The notes under the pieces: generated by a model | Database searches by the model: none | Seen by the model: the letters and a program-made list of their open reading frames with translations, nothing else | Told to the model about the DNA's origin: nothing | DNA from: Rhizobacter sp. | Lineage (GTDB): Bacteria > Pseudomonadota > Gammaproteobacteria > Burkholderiales > Burkholderiaceae_C | NCBI GenBank assembly: GCA_014380155.1 | Contig: JACMKJ010000258.1 | Location: forward strand, 1 to 5,264 | DNA length: 5,264 nucleotides | Direction of reading: 5' to 3' | In this document: piece by piece, positions 1 through 5,089 of the stretch | Layout: each line of letters begins with the position of its first letter | Position numbering within the stretch: the first letter of the stretch is position 1 | Program-made: the position numbers and the translations under genes

Positions 1-80
1 CCCTCCGCCGGCGGCTCCGGGCTACGCAATCTCCTCTTCGCTCCGTCCTTGGTCTTTCCCCTATGAATTGCGCTCGCCAT
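1..80 (-). CDS. possible start of a hypothetical gene, cut by window edge
   Basis: On the minus strand an ATG at 80-78 opens a frame of 26 codons that runs off the left edge without a stop. It starts MASAIHRGKTKDGAK and then becomes Arg/Pro/Glu-rich. A GA-rich, Shine-Dalgarno-like stretch (AGAGGGG on the minus strand, about 85-91) lies a few bases upstream. It would follow the Ldh2 fragment on the same strand, 55 nt after that stop codon. No family is recognisable from so few residues, and an open stretch this short can arise by chance in high-GC DNA, so the call is tentative. Confidence 0.22.
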   Translation of the reverse strand, partial: MASAIHRGKTKDGAKRRLRSPEPPAE

Positions 81-135
81 ATCACCCCTCTACTCCGCCT
101 CCGATTGCATGGTTACGGCTCAGGGTGTTGTCGGC

Positions 136-619
136 TCAGATCGACACGCTCTTGAGGGAGGCGAGGGACCACTCGGGCTGGCCGGCTTCGCGGGCGACCT
201 CGTTGAAGGCTTCGACTTCGGCTTGGCTGAAGAGGAGGCCGCCGGCCGCCGCCGTGTGTTTGGCCCAGCCGGCTTCGAGCTGGCCGGGGAGCATGGACTT
301 TTCGTTGCCGTGGCCGAGGACGTCGTCGATGACGGCTTTGACGTTCTGCGCCTGGTTGCGGCCCTTGGCAAAGGCGCCGCCGCTGATGGCATCGGGGTGG
401 ATGACCTGGAAGAAGAAGCAGCAGGTGCCCTTGTCGCCGGGGGCGACCTCGCTCCAGCGGTTGCGGATGGTGGGCAGGGAGCCGCCGATGAAGCCGCCGA
501 CGATCTCGTTGATGAGCGAGAGGCCGTAGCCCTTGTGCGCGCCGAAGGGGAGGAGCGAGGTGGCGAGCGCGGGGTCGGTGGTGGGGTTGCCGTCCTTGTC
601 CACGGCGGCGAGGGGCGGG
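136..619 (-). pseudogene. 5'-truncated Ldh2-family malate/L-lactate dehydrogenase (C-terminal half)
   Basis: This is the C-terminal half of an NAD(P)-dependent 2-hydroxyacid oxidoreductase of the Ldh2/malate dehydrogenase type. These cytoplasmic enzymes interconvert 2-hydroxy and 2-keto acids. Seen in the sequence: a VDKDGNPTTDP stretch, then PFGAHKGYGLSL (the conserved G-x-HKGYGL segment), a Gly-rich helix VGGFIGGS, and a late MLPGQLEAGWA block, ending at a TGA at 136-138. The family is normally about 330-360 residues. Only about 160 are present, so the N-terminal part with the first catalytic and cofactor residues is gone. In-frame family-like sequence continues upstream of the GTG at 603 (Leu-Ala-Ala before VDKDG) to roughly 610-619, where it stops at the ActP fragment. 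The GTG at 603 is therefore not a true start. The fragment is almost certainly non-functional unless the break is an assembly artefact. Confidence 0.85.
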
Positions 620-622
620 AGT
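604..622. other. junction between two oppositely oriented truncated genes
   Basis: The minus-strand Ldh2 fragment and the plus-strand ActP fragment both lose their 5' parts here. Family-like sequence of the first reaches about 610-619, and that of the second starts at about 621, leaving almost no intervening DNA. Neither inverted repeats nor a target duplication is visible at the join, so it does not look like a clean insertion sequence boundary. A deletion with inversion, an illegitimate end join, or a contig misassembly would all fit. Confidence 0.7.
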
Positions 623-1136
623 GGTTTCGCACGACATCTATGGCGTCGTGATCAAGGGTGGAAAGGCCGACAGCGCGGCGGAGTTGAAGGTGTCGCGCCT
701 GACCACGGTCGCACTCGGCATCATCGCGGTGCTGCTGGGCATCGCTTTCGAGAAGCAAAACATCGCGTTCATGGTTTCTTTGGCGTTCGCCATCGCAGCG
801 TCAGCGAACTTCCCGGTACTGCTGATGTCAGTGCTGTGGAAAGACTGCACAACCCGGGGTGCGGTGGTCGGCGGCTTCCTGGGCCTGGTCTCGTCGGTGG
901 CGCTGACGGTCGTCTCGCCATCGGTATGGGAGGTCACGCTCGGCAATCCGAAGGGCTCGGCACTGTTCCCGTACCAGTCTCCGGCGCTGTTTTCGATGAC
1001 GCTGGCTTTCGTAGGCATCTGGCTGTTCTCGATCCTCGACAAGAGCCCGCGAGCTGCGAAAGACCGCGCTGGCTTCCTGGCACAGCAGGTGCGGTCGGAG
1101 ACCGGTATCGGCGCGTCAGGGGCGTCCGGGCATTGA
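621..1136 (+). pseudogene. actP: 5'-truncated cation/acetate symporter ActP (C-terminal third)
   Basis: This is the C-terminal third of a sodium:solute symporter of the ActP acetate permease type, an inner-membrane carrier that imports acetate with a cation. Seen: SHDIYGVV, then FEKQNIAFMVSLAFAIAAS-ANFPVLL, TTRGAVVGG and FPYQSPALFS, and a tail ending in QQVRSETGIG. All of these match my recollection of ActP proteins closely. Four hydrophobic segments lie at about residues 27-43, 48-73, 78-100 and 120-140. E. coli ActP is about 549 residues; only about 171 remain. Family-like sequence begins at the GTG at 621 itself, in the middle of a conserved region, and no convincing ribosome-binding site precedes it. 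It is therefore a remnant starting at the junction with the Ldh2 fragment, not a short gene. The stop is TGA at 1134-1136. Confidence 0.87.
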
Positions 1137-1840
1137 GCATCGGCGGCCTCGCCGGACTGTCGCAACTTCGGCACGCGGACCGGCGGTCTGGTCGCCAGCC
1201 GCAGCGGGATTTGCCCGTGAGGCCAGTTGGGCACTTCGCGCGTGAGTTTGTTCGCTGTCTCGACTTCGATATCTGCGAGTACCGCGGCCGCGTGGAGCTG
1301 GCTATCGTGACCTGCCACAAACACTTTCAGATTCAATCGCCCCGTTCGTCTAGGTGGCATCGCAGTCGACGCCGCCGCGTGACCCTTGAAACGCGGCACA
1401 AGTACATCGCCTCGAAGATCTCCATTCGTCGACCCCTATCGGCAATGGCGCACGATGTTGGGCCTGCAAGGCATGACCAATGGCTGCTTCCGAGTATGCA
1501 ATCGTCGATGACGTAAGACGGCTTTGGGTCGTGAAGAGACCCTTGGCTTGCTGCCCGACAGCAACCACCTGGGCTCGCCGATGACCTCTGCACGCGTCGA
1601 TAAGTACAGAACAGAGTGGCGCACCACACTAGGTGAGAAAGACTTGGCCGCGCGCTGGGTCGAGCTGCTTCGAGAGCGCTCTGTCTTCGGCAGCGTGCCG
1701 GCATTGCTGCGGCACCTGCCCTCAGGCCTGCGCCACGCGCGGCACCGTGGCGTTGCACGGGCAGGTGTCGAACGAACCCAAACAGCTGCAGCCGCTCGCA
1801 CCTGTGCTTCCAACGGCAGTTCCGTGGCGGATCGCCGCCA

Positions 1841-1869
1841 TTGACGCGCTTCTCGTGGAGGGCTCCAAT
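1841..1869 (+). promoter_or_regulatory. candidate sigma-70-type promoter for the 1900-2616 gene
   Basis: TTGACG at 1841-1846 matches the -35 consensus at five of six positions. It is followed after 17 bp by TCCAAT at 1864-1869, which matches the -10 consensus at four of six. Transcription would start near 1876, leaving a leader of about 24 nt that contains the ribosome-binding site. The -10 is weak and such matches occur by chance, so this is only a candidate. Confidence 0.3.
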
Positions 1870-1887
1870 CTGGAATGTTCCGCTGCG

Positions 1888-1895
1888 AAGGAGGA
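1888..1895 (+). promoter_or_regulatory. strong ribosome-binding site fixing the start at 1900
   Basis: AAGGAGGA is a near-perfect Shine-Dalgarno sequence ending 4 nt before the ATG at 1900. It decides the start of the downstream gene against in-frame upstream starts (the frame is open back to 1633), none of which has a comparable site. Confidence 0.8.
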
Positions 1896-1899
1896 CCGT

Positions 1900-2616
1900 A
1901 TGAGTCTCGAGAGCGAATTCAAGAGCTCGACGATGGAGTTCCTGGGCAAGTACGTCCTTATCGTGGCGGCAGACGCGGAAGCGGACAAGGTTTCAGGGGT
2001 CAGCCCCACTGCCAAGCACTTCAAACTGAAGCTGCGCCAGGAAGGCGGGAATGTGGTGCAGCTCGAAACAAATCCGATGGTCAAGGCCGGCCCTGATGCG
2101 ATCACCGCCTACTGGTTGCCATGGCGTACTAAGAGTGCGACCACGTTGAAACTCGGTGGCGATGCCGAGTTCTTCTTCACGTCCGAAATGACCAACTGCC
2201 GCTTTTCGATTCTGAATTCAGACGACGAAGCTCCGGTCGTCGCCCACATTGCCGGCACGGCAAGCCGCGACGAGCGTGATGCTCTGGAGCGAGAGATGAT
2301 CAAGGAGGTCGAATCGAAAGGCTGGACGAAAGCCAAGAGCGTCATGGAAGCGAAGGACGTGAAAACAGAGGGCGAGGCATTGAAACTTCGTCGCCTGTCG
2401 ATCAGCGGCGTCCCGCTCGGGCTACATGAATACAAAGGTCAGCGTGGCACGTTCACCGACTCCGGATCGGCGTTCGTTTTCGGCAAGCGCACCGACAAGA
2501 AATGGGCGTTCTACGCCCAGATATGCGCGGGAAATATGAAGCCCGAGAACATCGCTGGCCACGGCAAGATACCCAAAGAGATCAAACAACTGGGCAAACT
2601 GTTCGAATTCGGGTGA
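1900..2616 (+). CDS. hypothetical 238-aa soluble protein, possible Cys-His deamidase-like fold
   Basis: I do not recognise a named family. The 238-residue product starts MSLESEFKSS and has no signal peptide or membrane segment. Seen: a WLPWRTKS stretch (72-79), then FFFTSEMTNC ending at Cys100, then VVAH with His116, then a charged, probably helical region (about 122-155), and a C-terminal part with FVFG and KKWAFYAQIC. The arrangement Thr94-x5-Cys100-x15-His116, with a hydrophobic strand before the Cys and another before the His, resembles the catalytic layout of CNF1 (Cys866, His881) and Burkholderia lethal factor 1 (LSGC Cys94, His106), which deamidate glutamine in target proteins. Here the residues before the Cys are TN rather than SG, so the link is an inference only. 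The ATG is fixed by AAGGAGGA just upstream. GC is lower than in the neighbours (three sampled 60-nt stretches gave 47-58%), which suggests separate acquisition. The gene stands alone on its strand; no immunity partner is evident. Other possibilities are a structural or stress protein of unknown role. Confidence 0.75.
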   Translation: MSLESEFKSSTMEFLGKYVLIVAADAEADKVSGVSPTAKHFKLKLRQEGGNVVQLETNPMVKAGPDAITAYWLPWRTKSATTLKLGGDAEFFFTSEMTNCRFSILNSDDEAPVVAHIAGTASRDERDALEREMIKEVESKGWTKAKSVMEAKDVKTEGEALKLRRLSISGVPLGLHEYKGQRGTFTDSGSAFVFGKRTDKKWAFYAQICAGNMKPENIAGHGKIPKEIKQLGKLFEFG

Positions 2617-2929
2617 TTGACTGTGAAGGAAGCTGCGGATTCAGCGTGAAGCGCTGGTTGCCGTGTTCGACTTGGACCAACGACCAAATGACTATCTGAT
2701 TTAGCACGGACTTGCAGGTCGACCAGCGAGCGGGTGCTGGTAGGCGGCGCGGTTGTGAGTTCGCGGAGTCAGCGCCCAGTCCTCTTCAACTGTCCGCTCG
2801 AAGCAAAACCAATCACTTGAGACCTTGTCTCTGACGGACTACTTTCAGCCTTGAGCACCCGAGCCGCCGGCAACGGCAGTCCCGGCGGCCTCGGACTGCG
2901 CGCTGTCGACACTCAGCAGACGGTCGGTT
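2617..2929. other. intergenic region between convergent genes
   Basis: This 313-nt stretch separates the plus-strand 1900-2616 gene from the minus-strand membrane protein gene. Only short open frames occur, none with a ribosome-binding site or recognisable sequence. It contains three small hairpins: CAGCG/CGCTG at 2642-2656, GAGAC/GTCTC at 2819-2831, and a much stronger one at 2859-2894 listed separately. Confidence 0.55.
2859..2894. terminator. strong GC hairpin, possible transcription end for convergent genes
   Basis: The arms CCGAGCCGCCGG (2859-2870) and CCGGCGGCCTCGG (2882-2894) pair over 12 bp with one bulged base and an 11-nt loop. It lies 35 nt past the stop of the minus-strand membrane protein gene, a fitting place for a terminator. 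Neither strand has a run of T after the stem, so a classical intrinsic terminator is not shown. It could instead act as an RNA-stabilising or Rho-assisted 3' end. Confidence 0.38.
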
Positions 2930-3217
2930 TCAGCCTGCGCGGGACGCTTGGCGTGCTTTGCGCAGGTAGGGCTGGAAGAACAGACAAAGGTCCGTAAGCA
3001 TCAGGACGACGAGCGGGAGCAGGGGCGAGTAGGTCACCCAGTCCGGCGGTTGCGCCCCCTTGCCTGTGGCCAGGGCGACGAAGTTGGCGGCAACCGTGAG
3101 GGTGAAGATCGACGACAGCCAGCGATGGGTCTGGCGAATCCAGCCGCGGGAGACGGTGGCGGTCGTCGTCGGCTCGGCGGTGGCCGGCGTGGTGTCGGCC
3201 AGGAAAGTGCGATACAT
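2930..3217 (-). CDS. small two-helix membrane protein of unknown function
   Basis: The 95-residue protein starts MYRTFLADTT. It has a Thr/Ala-rich N-terminal stretch and a GWIRQTHRWLS amphipathic lead-in. Two hydrophobic helices follow, at about 34-51 (SSIFTLTVAANFVALA) and 64-82 (LLPLVVLMLTDLCLFF), and the tail is short and basic. The loop carries PPDWVTYSPL. This pattern resembles small uncharacterised inner-membrane proteins of Proteobacteria, but I cannot name a function. The start is fixed by AAAGGAGAT just upstream (3221-3229), right after the stop of the VOC gene 12 nt away, so the two are very probably co-transcribed and perhaps translationally coupled. The stop is TGA at 2930-2932. 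Overlapping frames on both strands are shadows. Confidence 0.8.
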   Translation of the reverse strand: MYRTFLADTTPATAEPTTTATVSRGWIRQTHRWLSSIFTLTVAANFVALATGKGAQPPDWVTYSPLLPLVVLMLTDLCLFFQPYLRKARQASRAG

Positions 3218-3229
3218 GTCGATCTCCTT

Positions 3230-3637
3230 TCAGCTGCGCGCCTGGATCAACTTCCATCCGTTGCCGGACGGATCGCGAAAGCCCGCATCGACGGTGCCGA
3301 AGCGGTCGATCGGGTCCTGCGTGATGTCCACACCTTGCCCCCGAAGCCGATCGCAGTGGGCGCGGCAGTCGTCGACGACAAAGACCAGAGGCGGCATGGC
3401 GCCTTTGGCCACCAGGGCCTCAGCAGCTTGTGTGGTCGGCGCATCCAGCACCGGCGGACCGGGCCGGAACAGCCCGAGCTGGAAGAAAGGCTGCGCCGGA
3501 TGCTGCACGGTGAGCCAGCGATACCCTCCGTTGCGCACGTCGCTGTGGACGGTGAACTTCAGCTTGCCGACATAGAAGTCCAGCGCCTCGTCCTGGTCGC
3601 GCACGTAGATGCCGACCACCTGGATGCCTTGGTTCAT
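3230..3637 (-). CDS. VOC-superfamily (glyoxalase/bleomycin resistance-like) protein
   Basis: This 135-residue protein of the vicinal oxygen chelate superfamily has the usual length for a single-chain, two-module member. First module: IQVVGIYVRDQDEALDFYVG (residues 5-24), then GGYRWLTVQHP and FFQLGLF. Second module: LVFVVDDCRAHCDRLRGQGV (84-103), then DRFGTVDAGFRDPSGNGWKL to the end. The DEALDFY and RDPSGNGW signatures are diagnostic. The positions that usually carry the metal-binding His and Glu seem to be occupied by Val7 and other neutral residues by eye, so it may bind a ligand rather than act as a metal-dependent lyase or dioxygenase. The substrate is unknown. ATG at 3637 is preferred because AAGGAG (3643-3648) sits 5 nt upstream; an in-frame ATG six codons earlier lacks this. 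It heads a two-gene unit with the small membrane protein. An IS3 element begins 41 nt upstream. Confidence 0.88.
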   Translation of the reverse strand: MNQGIQVVGIYVRDQDEALDFYVGKLKFTVHSDVRNGGYRWLTVQHPAQPFFQLGLFRPGPPVLDAPTTQAAEALVAKGAMPPLVFVVDDCRAHCDRLRGQGVDITQDPIDRFGTVDAGFRDPSGNGWKLIQARS

Positions 3638-3675
3638 GTTTGCTCCTTGTCGCATTGCGTTGGGACGGGAGCAAT

Positions 3676-3678
3676 GTT
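3676..3678. repeat. target-site duplication GTT, VOC-side copy
   Basis: GTT directly abuts the terminal TGA of the IS end at 3679. The same triplet follows the other IS end at 4985-4987. A 3-bp duplication is typical of many IS3-family elements. Confidence 0.75.
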
Positions 3679-3711
3679 TGAGCTTGCCCTTGATAGACGT
3701 AGTCCATAGCC
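3679..3711. repeat. terminal inverted repeat, transposase 3' side
   Basis: It starts TGAGCTTGCCC and ends GTCCATAGCC, and pairs with 4952-4984 read on the other strand at 26 of 33 positions. It ends 6 nt before the orfB stop codon at 3718-3720. Confidence 0.9.
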
Positions 3712-3717
3712 ACTCGG

Positions 3718-4617
3718 TTACGCGGCTTTCTTTGACTGGCCCGCGTGCCAGTTTGCTTCGAACCTCATCGGGCTGATGTAGCCCAAGGTGGAGTGAAGTC
3801 TGCGATGGTTGTAGAACGTCAACCAGTCGATCACCTCGTCCATCGCTTGGCGTTGCGTGGCGAACTTCTTGCCGTACAGCCTGCCCACTTTCAAGCTCCC
3901 CCACAGGCTCTCAGTCGGGGCATTGTCCCAGCAGTTGCCCTTGCGACTCATCGACGACAGCATGCCGTAGCTGCTCAGCGCCGCCTGGAATGTGTGGCTG
4001 CAGTATTGGCTGCCCCGGTCCGAGTGGAAGATCAAGCCCGGCGCCGGGTGGCGCCTGAACCACGCCATGCGCAGCGCATCCGTCACCAGGCTGGCTTGCA
4101 TGTGCGGCTGCATGCTCCAGCCCACCACCTGGCGGCTGAACAGGTCGATCACCGCGGCCAGGTACAGCCAGCCTTCGTCGGTGGCGATGTAGGTGATGTC
4201 GCTGCTCCACACGCGGTCCGGCGCACTCGGCGTGAAGTCGCGGGCAAGCAGGTTCGGCGCCACCGGCAAGTCATGCCGGCTATCGGTGGTGACCACGAAC
4301 TTGCGCTTGCTGCGCGCCTTGATAGCGTGCAGTTGCATGAGCCGCTGCACGCGATCCTTGCCCACGCGGATGGCGCGCGCGAGAAGCTCCTTCCACACCC
4401 GGGGCCAGCCGTACTCACCTTGGACCTCGGCGTGGATGGCCCGGATGTGCGCCAGCAGCGCCTCATTGCTGAGCCGCCCGCCCCCGGGCTTGCTGGGCTG
4501 GCGGGCCCTGCGCCGACGCTGGTGCTCGAAGTAGCCGCTGGTGCTGACGCCCAGCGTCTCACACGCCATCGTGATCGGCCACGCAGCCTTGTTCTTGGCA
4601 ATCCAGGCGTACTTCAC
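3718..4617 (-). CDS. IS3-family transposase OrfB (DDE integrase domain)
   Basis: This is the catalytic half of the transposase, which cuts and joins the IS ends to target DNA. The 299-residue frame has a helix-turn-helix-like region at about 46-105 (HIRAIHAEVQGEYGWPRVW) and a retroviral-type integrase core from about 132. The catalytic residues are visible: Asp140 (SSDITYIAT), Asp200 (FHSDRGSQY) and Glu236 (TESLWGSLK). There are 35 residues between the last two, with Lys243 seven after the Glu, as the DD(35)E family requires. The C-terminal FYNHRRLHSTLGY block is also typical. The first codon is GTG at 4617, overlapping the orfA stop (GTGA). In this family active transposase is normally an OrfAB fusion made by -1 frameshifting, which here would be about 400 residues. 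The frame is intact and of normal length. Confidence 0.95.
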   Translation of the reverse strand: MKYAWIAKNKAAWPITMACETLGVSTSGYFEHQRRRRARQPSKPGGGRLSNEALLAHIRAIHAEVQGEYGWPRVWKELLARAIRVGKDRVQRLMQLHAIKARSKRKFVVTTDSRHDLPVAPNLLARDFTPSAPDRVWSSDITYIATDEGWLYLAAVIDLFSRQVVGWSMQPHMQASLVTDALRMAWFRRHPAPGLIFHSDRGSQYCSHTFQAALSSYGMLSSMSRKGNCWDNAPTESLWGSLKVGRLYGKKFATQRQAMDEVIDWLTFYNHRRLHSTLGYISPMRFEANWHAGQSKKAA

Positions 4618-4919
4618 AGCGATTCCTTTGCAAAGTACGCCGTCGCTTTTTTTAGGATGTCGCGCTCCATCTTCACCCGCGCCAGCTCCGCACGCAGCCG
4701 TGCCAGTTCCATCTGCTCGGCGCTCACCGGCCGATCGCCGGCGCCCTGCAACTCACCCTTCTCGGCCAGCCGAATCCAGTTGCTCAGCGTCTGCTTCGGT
4801 ATCCCCAGTACCCGCGCCGTCACCGACGCTTCCTGCCCAGCCTTGACCAGCCGAACGGCCTCCAGCTTGAACTCCAACGTGTACCGCGCGCGGTGCTTCG
4901 CTTCGTCTTTCTTGCTCAT
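4614..4919 (-). CDS. IS3-family transposase OrfA (DNA-binding, leucine zipper)
   Basis: This 101-residue protein binds the IS ends and controls transposition. It has a Tnp_1-type helix-turn-helix at about residues 12-57 (RYTLEFKLEAVRLVK, then VLGIPKQTLSNWI). A heptad-rich coiled coil follows at about 68-93 (MELARLRAELARVKMERDIL), likely used for multimerisation. The ATG at 4919 has GGAG 8 nt upstream (4928-4931). The frame ends ILKKATAYFAKESL; the two Lys codons before ATAYF are the frameshift site. It overlaps orfB by 4 nt, so OrfB could also be made by coupled re-initiation. Confidence 0.94.
   Translation of the reverse strand: MSKKDEAKHRARYTLEFKLEAVRLVKAGQEASVTARVLGIPKQTLSNWIRLAEKGELQGAGDRPVSAEQMELARLRAELARVKMERDILKKATAYFAKESL
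4647..4653 (-). other. programmed -1 frameshift site (A7) joining OrfA to OrfB
   Basis: On the minus strand the orfA codons CTA AAA AAA GCG contain the heptamer A AAA AAA in the correct phase for a -1 slip. The -1 frame then reads AGC GAC GGC and stays open into orfB with no stop, giving a fusion of about 400 residues (91 from OrfA, 309 from the orfB frame). This is the usual way IS3-family elements make active transposase. I did not identify a clear stimulatory pseudoknot. Confidence 0.75.
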
Positions 4920-4951
4920 CTCTCGTGCTCCATGAATGCATTTTCAGCTTC

Positions 4952-4984
4952 AGCTATGGAGTACGTTTTTCGGGGGCAAGGTCA
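4952..4984. repeat. terminal inverted repeat, transposase 5' side
   Basis: Read on the minus strand it starts TGACCTTGCCCCCG and ends ACTCCATAGCT. It matches the repeat at 3679-3711 at 26 of 33 positions and lies 32 nt upstream of the orfA start. Confidence 0.9.
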
Positions 4985-4987
4985 GTT
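4985..4987. repeat. target-site duplication GTT, AI-2E-side copy
   Basis: This GTT directly follows the IS end at 4984 and matches the triplet at 3676-3678, giving a 3-bp duplication made on insertion. Confidence 0.75.
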
Positions 4988-5089
4988 CAAAGATCTGGCT
5001 TCTGCCGCGCGGACTCTTAGGGACTTCCGCTCGCGAACATGGTCTGCTGGTTCGAGCCGGCACTTGGTCAGAATGAGGTGAACCGCACT

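Larger units (their letters stand above)
1137..1899. other. 763-nt stretch without a recognisable gene
   Basis: No frame on either strand gives a recognisable protein here. The best protein-like patches are a minus-strand segment around 1150-1335 (containing NLKVFVAGHDSQLHAAAVL) and a plus-strand segment around 1700-1890 with GC-rich third positions, in frame with the next gene. Neither has a convincing start with a ribosome-binding site, and I recognise neither. Open stretches in different frames begin and end irregularly, which suits degenerate or rearranged DNA. A promoter candidate for the downstream gene sits at the right end. Small unannotated genes cannot be excluded. Confidence 0.5.
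3679..4984 (-). mobile_element. complete IS3-family insertion sequence, 1306 bp
   Basis: The element is complete: terminal inverted repeats of 33 bp (26 identical), ends reading TGA inward on both sides, flanking GTT duplications, and two consecutive overlapping transposase frames on the minus strand. Length, two-frame organisation, DDE spacing and the 5'-TGA ends all fit the IS3 family; the OrfB sequence looks closest to the IS3 subgroup, though I do not assign a named element. Both frames are free of stops and frameshifts, so it may still be mobile. It inserted between the AI-2E transporter gene and the VOC gene. Removing it and one GTT copy would restore a 143-nt intergenic space. Confidence 0.93.

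Noticed and set aside
5..14. Perfect palindrome CCGCCGGCGG
   Set aside because: Short GC palindromes are common in high-GC DNA; there is no second copy or context suggesting a site.
109..651. Plus-strand open frame of 180 codons and two further minus-strand frames over the Ldh2 fragment
   Set aside because: They are low-complexity Gly/Ala/Glu- or Arg/Pro-rich shadows of the minus-strand Ldh2 remnant.
638..1399. Minus-strand open frame of 253 codons
   Set aside because: About two thirds is antisense to ActP. Only the upstream third (1150-1340) looks faintly protein-like, and no start or family is evident.
533..1516. Plus-strand open frame of 327 codons
   Set aside because: Most of it overlaps the ActP remnant out of frame, and the downstream part is not recognisable and has no start signal of its own.
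1420..1530. Minus-strand sequence near MEIFEAMYL considered as a transposase N-terminus remnant
   Set aside because: The resemblance was limited to a few residues and not continued in any frame, so it cannot be supported by eye.
2642..2656. Hairpin CAGCG/CGCTG after the 1900-2616 gene as a terminator
   Set aside because: Only 5 bp of stem and no T-run follows.
2819..2831. Hairpin GAGAC/GTCTC as a terminator or operator
   Set aside because: The stem is 5 bp with a 3-nt loop, and no T-tract follows closely; chance is likely.
2948..3709. Plus-strand open frame of 253 codons over the VOC and membrane-protein genes
   Set aside because: It is antisense to two genes that both have clear ribosome-binding sites and family or membrane signatures.
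3745..4935. A 396-codon open frame on the plus strand across the IS element
   Set aside because: It is antisense to orfA/orfB, has His/Arg/Ala-rich composition typical of a shadow frame, and no family features. The minus-strand transposase explains the DNA fully.
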